Positions 10,150 through 17,591 of a DNA stretch of 40,077 nt are shown piece by piece (positions within the stretch are counted from its first letter, which is position 1; every line of letters begins with the position of its first letter). The translations under genes were made by a program, and so were the position numbers. Origin of the DNA: Gammaproteobacteria bacterium (GTDB lineage Bacteria; Pseudomonadota; Gammaproteobacteria; Steroidobacterales; PWYM01). The stretch lies in assembly GCA_007127715.1 (NCBI GenBank), contig SKYU01000055.1, forward strand, positions 1 through 40,077, given 5' to 3'. The notes under the pieces are model-generated. The model was given only the letters and a program-made list of their open reading frames with translations, was not told the origin of the DNA and did not search any database.

Positions 10150-10178
10150 GTGACACGACGGGTACGCTGCCGCAGAAT
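10150..10178 (+). promoter_or_regulatory. Candidate promoter for the aminotransferase/Omp85 unit
   Basis: GTGACA (10150-10155; five of six consensus bases) and CAGAAT (10173-10178; four of six) are spaced by 17 bases in the gap between the divergent Mpo1-like and aminotransferase genes. The predicted start of transcription would leave a leader of about 50 bases before the GTG start. Confidence 0.4.
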
Positions 10179-10235
10179 GCCGGGGTGAGTGTCCGGCGCG
10201 CGGTGCGCCAGACCCAGTCGAAGGAGACCTGCAGC

Positions 10236-11372
10236 GTGTCCGAGCCAGCATCCCGCGTCGATCCCGATGGTCTGCTGGAGTACTCGGTGGTGTTCACCGA
10301 GCGCTCTCTGAACCACATGTCGGCGGCCTTCCAGTCGGTCATGCGCGACATCTCCAGCGGGCTGCGCGAGGTCTACCAGGCCGACGCCGTGGCCGTGATT
10401 CCCGGGGGCGGCACCTTCGCCATGGAGGCCGTGGCGCGTCAGTTTGCCGGCGATGCACCCTGCCTGGTGATCCGCAACGGCTGGTTCAGCTATCGCTGGA
10501 CCCAGATTATCGACACCGCGCGCCTGACGTCCCGGTGCGAGGTGCTGAAGGCGCGCCGCCAGGGCGATGCTTTCGATGCGCCCTTTGCGCCAGTGCCGAT
10601 CGACGAGGCTGTCGAACAGATCCGCGGGCTGCGTCCTCAGGTGGTGTTCGCGCCGCACGTCGAGACCTCCGCGGGCATCCTGCTGCCCGACGATTATGTG
10701 CGTAGCCTGGCCGAGGCCGTGCATGCCGTGGGCGGTCTGCTGGTGCTCGACTGCGTGGCCTCGGGGACCCTCTGGGTCGACATGCGTGCGCTGGGCGTCG
10801 ATGTGCTGATCAGCGCGCCGCAGAAAGGCTGGAGCGGCTCGCCCTGCGCCGGGCTGGTGATGCTCAGCGAGCGCGCGCTCGCGCGTATCGCCGAGACCCG
10901 CAGCAGCAGCTTCGCCTGCGACCTCGGGCGCTGGCTGACCATCATGCGCGCCTATGAAGACGGTGGACACGCCTATCACGCCACGCTGCCGACGGATGCG
11001 CTGCGGGTATTCCGCGACGCAATGCACGAGACCCGGCATGTCGGACTGGAGCTCGCCCGCGAACGGCTGCAGACACTTGGGCGGGCGGCCCGGGGTCTGC
11101 TGGCGGACCACGGCCACGCCAGTGTCGCCGCACCCGGATTCGAGGCGCCAGGAGTGATCGTCTGTCATACCCGGGATGAGGCGCTGTCCAGCGGCCGGGC
11201 CTTCGCGGGTCTCGGACTGCAGATCGCCGCGGGCGTGCCCCTGATGTGCGACGAGCCGGCGGACTACCGCAGCTTCCGTATCGGGTTGTTCGGTCTCGAC
11301 AAGCTGCTGCATCCCGACCGCACGCTGCTGCACCTGGAGGATGCGCTGCAGGCGCTGAGCGGGACTGCGTAA
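10236..11372 (+). CDS. Class V PLP-dependent aminotransferase
   Basis: Fold-type I aminotransferase (378 aa) of the alanine-glyoxylate/serine-pyruvate transaminase group. Evidence is the glycine-rich GGGTFAMEAVARQF near residue 50, the Asp of LLVLDCVASGTLWVD that contacts the PLP ring nitrogen, and SAPQKGWSGSPCAG with the Schiff-base lysine. I place the start at the GTG at 10236 because AAGGAG lies nine bases upstream; the track's ATG at 10125 would add a low-quality tail. The stop TAA shares its last base with the ATG of the Omp85 gene (TAATG), so the two are coupled. The amino donor cannot be deduced. Confidence 0.85.
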   Translation: MSEPASRVDPDGLLEYSVVFTERSLNHMSAAFQSVMRDISSGLREVYQADAVAVIPGGGTFAMEAVARQFAGDAPCLVIRNGWFSYRWTQIIDTARLTSRCEVLKARRQGDAFDAPFAPVPIDEAVEQIRGLRPQVVFAPHVETSAGILLPDDYVRSLAEAVHAVGGLLVLDCVASGTLWVDMRALGVDVLISAPQKGWSGSPCAGLVMLSERALARIAETRSSSFACDLGRWLTIMRAYEDGGHAYHATLPTDALRVFRDAMHETRHVGLELARERLQTLGRAARGLLADHGHASVAAPGFEAPGVIVCHTRDEALSSGRAFAGLGLQIAAGVPLMCDEPADYRSFRIGLFGLDKLLHPDRTLLHLEDALQALSGTA

Positions 11373-12643
11373 TGGGCGTGCCCCGCACCATGGCCGCGGG
11401 ACTGCTGCTGGCGACCGCGGGCACGGCCATGGCGGCACCGCCGGTGGTCTCCATCGAATTCAGCGGCAACGACGTCACCCGCGAACGGGTGATGCTGCGC
11501 GAGATGGCGCTGGCCCCAGGCGACCCGGCCGACCCCGAGGCCATCGCACGCAGCCGCCAGGGCATCAACGACCTGGGTCTTTTCCGGGAGGTGGAGATCA
11601 CACCACGGCCTGTCGATCTGGACGACCCCGATGCCGGGGTCGCGCTGGAAGTCCTGGTCCGCGAGAAGCGCTTCCTGCTGCCGGTCCCGCGGATCGACGC
11701 CAGCTCCGACCGTGACCGAAGCCTTGGACTGCAACTGCGGTGGAACAACGCATTTGGCGAGAACCACACCCTGAATGCCTTCATCGCCGACGGACGCTAC
11801 CCGGCCGACCGGCTGCGCGACCGAGAACAGCGTGGCCGCATCGCCTATGATGCCCCTCTGCTATTCGGTGACTGGGGCCTGGCGGGTGGCCTGGAACGCA
11901 CCGAACGCCGCGCCCGCGTCAGCGGCGCGGAGACCGTTTTCGACGAGACGCTGCACCGTGCGGAACTGCGGGTGACCCGCGATCTCCGCGACACCCGGCC
12001 ACGGCGCGGCTGGATTGCCCACGCCGGGCTTGCCTACGAGGACCAGCGGGTCTCGGGCGAGGGCGCGCCACCACCCGACGGCCACGCAACCGCGATCCTG
12101 GTCGGCGCCCTGCATGACAACCGACGGTTCCATCTCTACAGCGAGACCGGCCGGCGGGCCACCCTCAGTGCGGAAATCGCACAGCGCGGCTGGGGCTCGG
12201 ATTACGGCTACAGGCGGATCGATCTGCGCCACGAGGAATATCTCGCATTGCCCCAGGGAGAGCATCACAGCCTCTATCTGATCGCCCGCGGTGGCTGGTA
12301 TGCCGGCGGCCCTGGACGCACCAACGTCCATGACCTTGGCGGCTCCGGCACGCTGCGCGGTTATACCAACGATTATCTTGAAGGACAGCGCTATGGCTAC
12401 CTGGCTGCCGAGTACCTTCGCCCGCTGGGGCCGAACTGGCTGCGCCTGATGGTCGTGGCCGAGGCGGGGTTCGCCGGCGGCAGCGTGGACCCCAACGCCC
12501 GCAGTGGCGGCGGCATCCATGCCAGCATTGGCGTGGGAGTGCGCCTGCGCTTCTCCTGGTTCGTGAACTTCGAACTGGAAGCAGGAGTCGCACAGCCGCT
12601 GCGCCGCGGCGATGGCCGGAGATTCTTTGCCGGGGGCGTCTAG
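11372..12643 (+). CDS. BamA/TamA (Omp85) family outer-membrane protein with a single POTRA-like domain
   Basis: Predicted outer-membrane beta-barrel (423 aa). A signal peptide (LLLATAGTAMA) is followed by one POTRA-like module at about 27-100 (VVSIEFSGNDVTRERVMLREM ... INDLGLFREVEITP). The rest, from about residue 105, is a barrel with alternating strands and the Omp85 hallmark LGGSGTLRGYTNDYLEGQRYGYLAAEYLRPL. BamA has five POTRA domains and TamA three, so this is a minimal form of unknown cargo. The C-terminus (RFFAGGV) lacks the usual final aromatic residue. It starts on the last base of the aminotransferase stop codon, an odd partner for an Omp85 protein. Confidence 0.85.
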   Translation: MGVPRTMAAGLLLATAGTAMAAPPVVSIEFSGNDVTRERVMLREMALAPGDPADPEAIARSRQGINDLGLFREVEITPRPVDLDDPDAGVALEVLVREKRFLLPVPRIDASSDRDRSLGLQLRWNNAFGENHTLNAFIADGRYPADRLRDREQRGRIAYDAPLLFGDWGLAGGLERTERRARVSGAETVFDETLHRAELRVTRDLRDTRPRRGWIAHAGLAYEDQRVSGEGAPPPDGHATAILVGALHDNRRFHLYSETGRRATLSAEIAQRGWGSDYGYRRIDLRHEEYLALPQGEHHSLYLIARGGWYAGGPGRTNVHDLGGSGTLRGYTNDYLEGQRYGYLAAEYLRPLGPNWLRLMVVAEAGFAGGSVDPNARSGGGIHASIGVGVRLRFSWFVNFELEAGVAQPLRRGDGRRFFAGGV

Positions 12644-12685
12644 ACCCGCAACACCCCCAAGGCCCCGGTGCACACCCCACCCACG

Positions 12686-12718
12686 AAAAAGGCCGGGCAC
12701 CCCGCAGGATGCCCGGCC
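12686..12718 (-). terminator. Rho-independent terminator of the TonB receptor gene
   Basis: Read on the minus strand, GGCCGGGCA pairs with TGCCCGGCC across a 10-base loop and is followed at once by TTTTT. It lies 29 bases past the stop codon of the minus-strand TonB receptor. On the plus strand no T-run follows, so it would not clearly terminate the Omp85 gene. Confidence 0.85.
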
Positions 12719-12746
12719 CGTCACAGCGCGGCAACTGTGCAGTCGG

Positions 12747-15110
12747 CTAGAAGCGCCAGCTCGCCTGGATGCCGTAACTCGGACCGCGCCGGAGCGTTGT
12801 GAAGAACGCCCGCGGCCCGAGGAAGCCGCGATCAACCGCCTGGCCATCGACTTCCGCCGGTGCCCGGTTGAAAATCCCCGGAGGCACCGGAATGCCGTTG
12901 TAGCGGAGATCACCCCAACGGGTGGCATTGACCGCCGAGTCCTCGTCGAGCAGGTTGCGCCCGTAAATCGAGATACGCAGGGTGTCGCTCTCGATACCCA
13001 GCTGCATGCCGAGCAGAGTGGCCGCACCAACCTGGGCGCGGTTATGCACCTGCACGAACTTGCTGGACTCGTAGGTCAGATCACCGCTGACGAACCACTC
13101 GAAACCCCGACCGATCTCCTGGGTGAAGCGGGCATTCAGCGTGGCCTGGTGCTCGGAACTCAGCGGCAGGCGGTTGCCCTTGATCGAGCACAGTTCCCGC
13201 TGCGCGGGCGTCAGCTGATCGATCGGCGGGATCAGGAATCCGCCTGAGTTGAGCGTGTACTCGAAGTCATCGCAGCCTTCGGTGAACCGCGGTCGGCTCC
13301 AGCCATAGGAGGCCCCGACGATGAGGTTGTCGGTAAGCGCCGCCTGCACCTCCAGCTCCAGACCCCAGATTTCCGCCGATCCCTGGTTGGTGGCGATCGA
13401 GGTGGTGCTGCTGCCGTCAGGCGTACCCACGGCAGTGGTCAGCTGCACGTCCTTGGCACGGGTGTAATAGGCCGCGACGTTGGCGGTCATGCGTCCATCC
13501 AGCCAGACCGTCTTGGCCCCGAACTCGAAATTGGTCGAGGTCTCTTCCTCGTAGGTCGCACGGCCCGACGGCGCACCCTGCGCACCGTTGAGTCCACCCG
13601 GCTTGTTGCCTCGGGCGACGATGCCATAGAGATTGAGATCCGGGTTCAGTTGCCAGGCCAGCGTCGCACGCGGCGTGAACGAGTAGAACGTCCGCTCACC
13701 CTGGAAGGCGGGATCGATACGATCCTTGCGCTCCTCGGCATAGCGCGCCTCGAGCGTACCCGTGATGGCATCGCTGAAGTCGTATTCCACCAGGCCGAAC
13801 AGCGCCTGGTTGCGGGTGCCGGTGATGATCTCGGGTTCAAGGCCGACACCGAAGGGGTTGGCGGCGGTGATCCGGATCTCGTCGTTGTCCTGATCGTACA
13901 GGAATACACCGGCCAGCCAGCGCAGCGGCTCATCCTGAGGCGAGGCCAGACGCAACTCCAGCGAGTAGTCGTCGACCAGGTTCTTCTGCTGGGTGGTGAT
14001 GATGTTGATCGGCGCACTCTGGAAGTCGCTGTCGAAGCCGTAGCGATCGCGCTCGGTGCGGTAGGCGCCCTGCAGGGTCAGCGTGTATCCCGTATCCCAG
14101 AGATCCATGTCCAGCGCCAGCGAATTCATCCACTGGTAGCGCTCGAAACCCACCAGCGGAACCTGGTTGGGATCGAGATCGATCAGATCCGGACGCGACG
14201 GGATGGTGCCACAGAAATACTGGTTTTCGTTGGTGCCATATTGCAGTCCCTGGCCCGTGAGCAGCGCACCGAAATCACGGTAGTAGAAATTCGACCGGAA
14301 GCCGGGTGCGCAGTTGTTCTGGTCGGAGTTCCACAGGAAGATAGGGGTAAAGCCGTCCCTGTCCTTGCCAAACGCCGAGCGCAGGCGCAGCTGAACGGCA
14401 TCGTTGGGTTGCCACGTCAGCACGGCCGATATCGCCTTGGTACGCTCTTGGCCCACCTTGTTGCCAGTGGCCTGGTTGTAGTACTCGCCGCCATACTCGT
14501 AGAGTCGGCCGTTGACGCTGAAAAACAGCTGATCCTCGATCAGCGGGGCGCTCAGCGATAGCGTGGCCTCGTACTCGTCGTGGCGGCCGGCGGTCGCACT
14601 GGCGCGGCCCTCGAACTCGTTCGACGGATCACGACTGACGAAGTTGATCGCGCCCGCGTAGGTGTTGCGGCCATACAGGGCACTCTGCGGGCCCTTGATG
14701 ACCTCGACCCGAGAGATGCTGTTCATGTCCAGCGAGGCGATGCTGCCTGGCCAATAGACCCCGTCCACGAAGTAGGCGGTGCCGGACTCGACCCCGAACT
14801 GCACGCCGGCCAGCACGTTGGACTGGCCGCGGATCACCGGCCGGTCGCCGCGACGCCCCACATAGGCGCTGGTGCTGAGGCCCGGCGTGAATCGGGCGAT
14901 ATCATCGACGCTGAGAATATTGAGGTTCTGGATCGCCAGTTCGCTGAACGCCGAGACGCTGACCGGCGCGTCCTGCAGGGTCTCCTCGACCTTGCGTGCG
15001 GTGACGACGATTTCCTCCAGGCCCTGGGCGCCGGCGGGCAGCGACAGCGCCATCCCCGTGCCGGCAAAGGCCGCCGCCACACCGGCGGCGATCAAACGAT
15101 TCCTGATCAT
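12747..15110 (-). CDS. TonB-dependent receptor (substrate unknown)
   Basis: Outer-membrane active transporter (787 aa). Signal peptide to about residue 29 (ALSLPAGAQG), TonB-box-like EEIVVTARK, a plug domain (VSVSAFSELAIQNLNILSVDDIARFTPG ... VEVIKGPQSALYGRNTYAGAINFVSRDP) and a 22-strand-type barrel. Large loops carry cysteine pairs, for example NNCAPGF with YFCGT and EGCDDF with ELCSI, that may form disulphides outside the cell. The ATG at 15110 has GGGAGGAGA in front. The gene has its own terminator. Its neighbour is a glycosyltransferase on the same strand, 177 bases upstream. Nothing identifies the ligand; receptors of this VPVSVSAF type are often linked to complex organic substrates rather than siderophores. 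Confidence 0.92.
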   Translation of the reverse strand: MIRNRLIAAGVAAAFAGTGMALSLPAGAQGLEEIVVTARKVEETLQDAPVSVSAFSELAIQNLNILSVDDIARFTPGLSTSAYVGRRGDRPVIRGQSNVLAGVQFGVESGTAYFVDGVYWPGSIASLDMNSISRVEVIKGPQSALYGRNTYAGAINFVSRDPSNEFEGRASATAGRHDEYEATLSLSAPLIEDQLFFSVNGRLYEYGGEYYNQATGNKVGQERTKAISAVLTWQPNDAVQLRLRSAFGKDRDGFTPIFLWNSDQNNCAPGFRSNFYYRDFGALLTGQGLQYGTNENQYFCGTIPSRPDLIDLDPNQVPLVGFERYQWMNSLALDMDLWDTGYTLTLQGAYRTERDRYGFDSDFQSAPINIITTQQKNLVDDYSLELRLASPQDEPLRWLAGVFLYDQDNDEIRITAANPFGVGLEPEIITGTRNQALFGLVEYDFSDAITGTLEARYAEERKDRIDPAFQGERTFYSFTPRATLAWQLNPDLNLYGIVARGNKPGGLNGAQGAPSGRATYEEETSTNFEFGAKTVWLDGRMTANVAAYYTRAKDVQLTTAVGTPDGSSTTSIATNQGSAEIWGLELEVQAALTDNLIVGASYGWSRPRFTEGCDDFEYTLNSGGFLIPPIDQLTPAQRELCSIKGNRLPLSSEHQATLNARFTQEIGRGFEWFVSGDLTYESSKFVQVHNRAQVGAATLLGMQLGIESDTLRISIYGRNLLDEDSAVNATRWGDLRYNGIPVPPGIFNRAPAEVDGQAVDRGFLGPRAFFTTLRRGPSYGIQASWRF

Positions 15111-15194
15111 GTGCGAGTCTCCTCCCGGATATCTGATTGTTGCACGCTGGCAACGCCGCACATCCCCCCCGGTGCTGTACGGTCGGCAGCGTGG

Positions 15195-15221
15195 GTATTA
15201 GGCCACAGGTACCGGTATCAA
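15195..15221 (-). promoter_or_regulatory. Candidate promoter region of the TonB receptor, with a TACCGGTA palindrome
   Basis: Minus-strand TTGATA (15216-15221) and TAATAC (15195-15200) lie about 85 bases upstream of the receptor start. The 15-base spacing is short. Between them sits the perfect 8-bp palindrome TACCGGTA, which could be part of an operator. It is supported only by position and hexamer similarity. Confidence 0.3.
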
Positions 15222-15287
15222 ATCCAGTCTCCGCGGCTGAAGTGCGTTGCCTTTTACCAACATACGCGCTCGCCCGCAGTCACCGGC

Positions 15288-16037
15288 TCACTTCGGGCGT
15301 CGGTACCAGAACCAGCTCAGCCGCCGCGAGCGCAGGGCCAGCGGGAACACCAGCAGCGTCAGCACCACCAGGGCATGCTGCCAGGGAGAGAACCACTGCG
15401 CCTTGCGGCCCGAGGTCAGTACCGGAGGGCCGTCGAGCACTTCGAAGTGCTGGCCGTGCGCACGGGCCCAGCGGCGCAGCCGCCGGGACAGGAATACCTC
15501 CTCGCCGGCGTAGAGACTCGGGTTGAACCCACCGACGCCCTCGAAGGCCTCGCGGGTGGCGAACAGGTAACAGCCCGCCGCGAGGCGGGCCGCCCGCGAC
15601 AGGCGGTTCCACAGCCGGGTGCCGAGCCGATAGGCGGGGTGAGCCAGACCGTCGAAATCCAGCACCGCCCCACCACCACAGAGAGCGCCACCCGCGAGCG
15701 CGGCCTCGGTGCGCAGCAGCAAGGCCTCAGGGGGCCGCGTGTCGGCGTCGACGAACAGCAGCCAGCGCCCCCGGGCGGCAGCGGCCCCGGCATTACGCGC
15801 CCGTGCGATGCCCCGGGCCGGCGCGTGCACCACCCGTGCGCCAGCGGCTGCGGCCAGGGCGGCCGTATCGTCGGTCGAGGCGTTGTCCACGACCACCAGC
15901 TCCCAGCCATGCCTGAGTGCGGCGCAGGCCGACTGCAGGTGGGCGAGCGTCTCCGGCAGCCAGTCGGCCTCATTCCAGGCGGGCACGACGATCGACAATA
16001 CGGGGGGTGCCCCGGAGGACACGGTGCCGGTGGACAT
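15288..16037 (-). CDS. Family 2 glycosyltransferase
   Basis: Inverting GT-A glycosyltransferase (249 aa). Motifs in order: the nucleotide-sugar-binding start LSIVVPAWNEADWL, VVDNASTDDT, GIARARNAGAAAARGRWLLFVDADTRP (DxD metal site), and an acceptor region with YAGEEVFLSRRL. A hydrophobic C-terminal segment (HALVVLTLLVFPLAL) suggests membrane attachment. I choose ATG 16037 because AGGGAG precedes it; the track's 16061 start would be TTG. It follows the kinase-like gene after 46 bases on the same strand, so it may be read through from the thiamine operon, although its role looks unrelated. Donor and acceptor sugars are unknown. Confidence 0.85.
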   Translation of the reverse strand: MSTGTVSSGAPPVLSIVVPAWNEADWLPETLAHLQSACAALRHGWELVVVDNASTDDTAALAAAAGARVVHAPARGIARARNAGAAAARGRWLLFVDADTRPPEALLLRTEAALAGGALCGGGAVLDFDGLAHPAYRLGTRLWNRLSRAARLAAGCYLFATREAFEGVGGFNPSLYAGEEVFLSRRLRRWARAHGQHFEVLDGPPVLTSGRKAQWFSPWQHALVVLTLLVFPLALRSRRLSWFWYRRPK

Positions 16038-16083
16038 GACGCACTCCCTGCGATCAGCCAACCGGGATGATAGCAGCCGGCGA

Positions 16084-16971
16084 TCAGTCGGCAGGGCCGG
16101 CGTCGCGCGCGGCCAGCAGCGCCTCCAGCCGGGTCAGCCAGCGACGCGGGCGCGTATCAGACGGCCGGCTGCGGCATTCGGCGGCGGCCCAGGCCCACGC
16201 CAGCAGCACGACCAGCTCGACCAGCCGGCTGAAGGCAGTCGACGCCATCAGCCCCGGCGCCTCGCCGGCCGCGCGCAGCATCGCCCGGGCCGCCGGGAGC
16301 GGCAGCGCGTGCAGACCCACCAGGCTGGCCAGGTCCCACCAGGGGTGGGCGAGACCGGCATATTCCCAGTCGAGCAGCCGCAGCCCGCCAGGCGTCCGGA
16401 GCAGGTTGCCCGCGACGAGATCGCCGTGGGCCGGCCGGCGCGCGGCCGGGTCGGGACAGCACGCGGCGGCCAGCACCTCGAGCCTGTTCAGGCGGGCACG
16501 CGAGCCGGAGTCGGCGTCGAGTCGCGCCGCATAGTCGCGGGCCGCCAGGCCCGGGTCCGGACCGGATACCGTCACGGGCAGGGCCTGGAGCCTGCGCACC
16601 AGCGCGCCGGCCTCGGCCGCGGTCTCTGCATGCCACAGGGCCTCGGGCGTGAGCGGCTCCCCCTCCATCCAGCGGCTCAGCGAGGCCCCGGTGCGGGTGT
16701 CGAACCACAACCGCGCGGGCGTGAGCCCCGCGGCTTCCGCCGCCTGCTGCATCGCGAGCTCGGCGGCCAGGCGCTCCGGCGGATGGCCCGCCTCCCCCGG
16801 CAGTCTGGCGACCAGCAGACCGTCGTCCGTCCGGAGCTTCAGCGTCAGATGGTGCTGCCCGCTTCCCAACCGCGCGAGCACCTCGACGCGCCCGCCAAGC
16901 CCGGCATCAGCCAGCAGGCGGGTCACCCGCGCGCTGACGTCCGCCGCCGGACCTGGCGCGCGGGCGATCAT
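16084..16971 (-). CDS. Aminoglycoside/choline-kinase-like phosphotransferase, probable thiamine kinase
   Basis: Protein-kinase-like fold phosphotransferase (295 aa). The nucleotide loop is near LARLGSGQHHLTLKLRTDDGLLVARLP, the catalytic loop is AHGDLVAGNLL (His182, Asp184, Asn189), and the metal-binding Asp201 is in RLLDWEYAG. The closest known types are choline kinase (LicA) and thiamine kinase (ThiK/YcfN). It overlaps the PnuT-type permease gene by four bases (ATGA) and is third in an operon headed by a TPP riboswitch. Phosphorylation of imported thiamine to thiamine monophosphate, which would trap it in the cell, is therefore the most likely job. That assignment rests on context rather than on unique residues. 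Confidence 0.8.
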   Translation of the reverse strand: MIARAPGPAADVSARVTRLLADAGLGGRVEVLARLGSGQHHLTLKLRTDDGLLVARLPGEAGHPPERLAAELAMQQAAEAAGLTPARLWFDTRTGASLSRWMEGEPLTPEALWHAETAAEAGALVRRLQALPVTVSGPDPGLAARDYAARLDADSGSRARLNRLEVLAAACCPDPAARRPAHGDLVAGNLLRTPGGLRLLDWEYAGLAHPWWDLASLVGLHALPLPAARAMLRAAGEAPGLMASTAFSRLVELVVLLAWAWAAAECRSRPSDTRPRRWLTRLEALLAARDAGPAD

Positions 16972-17588
16972 CCTGCTGCGCGGTCGGGCTGCGGGTGCTG
17001 GCCACGCCAGTCCCGCCGCCAGGCGATGAAGCCGAAGATGATGATCACCAGATAGGCCGCGAACAGCAGGGCAGTGAGATAGAGCTCACGACTGAGGTAT
17101 AGGTAGATGTTCACCGCGTCGATCACGAACCAGTACACCCAGTTCTCCAGCAGCTTGCGCGCGACCATCCAGGTGGCCACGAGACTCGCCCAGGTGGTGA
17201 ACGAGTCGGTGTAGGGGAGCTCGGCGGAAGTGTAGCGGGTCAACAGCCAGCCGCTGAGTCCGGTCAGCAGCAGGACCGAGACGACGGTCATCGCATGCGC
17301 GCGCCACGACCAGAGCCCCACCTTCCGGCCTGTCCCCAGCGGCCCACCATAGCGCCACTGGACCCAGCCATATACGGCCATCGCCATGTAGAACAGCTGG
17401 AGGGCGGATTCCATGTACAGCCGTGCATCGGCGAACAGGAAGAGATAGATCGTGGTGCTGGCGAGAGCCGCATACCAGCACCACAGGCTCTGGCGCACCG
17501 CCAGCAGCAGGTAGGCGATGGCCAGCACCACACCGGCAACTTCCCAGGCAGAGATCGCGGCCACCCAGCCTGCGAGGGTCTCGGTCAC
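16968..17588 (-). CDS. pnuT: PnuC-family permease, probable thiamine transporter PnuT
   Basis: Small inner-membrane permease (206 aa) of the PnuC/SWEET-like vitamin transporter family, with about seven helices. Family marks are VRQSLWCWYAALASTTIYLFLFADARLYMESALQLFYMAMAVYGW and KLLENWVYWFVIDAVNIYLYL. PnuC moves nicotinamide riboside; PnuT homologues move thiamine by facilitated diffusion coupled to intracellular phosphorylation. The TPP riboswitch upstream, the receptor three bases before it and the kinase overlapping its end together favour thiamine. It starts at ATG 17588. Confidence 0.88.
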   Translation of the reverse strand: MTETLAGWVAAISAWEVAGVVLAIAYLLLAVRQSLWCWYAALASTTIYLFLFADARLYMESALQLFYMAMAVYGWVQWRYGGPLGTGRKVGLWSWRAHAMTVVSVLLLTGLSGWLLTRYTSAELPYTDSFTTWASLVATWMVARKLLENWVYWFVIDAVNIYLYLSRELYLTALLFAAYLVIIIFGFIAWRRDWRGQHPQPDRAAG

Positions 17589-17591
17589 GCC

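Noticed and set aside
9756-11438. 560-aa minus-strand ORF containing the Mpo1-like protein
   Set aside because: Only the last 105 residues are protein-like; the rest is antisense to the aminotransferase.
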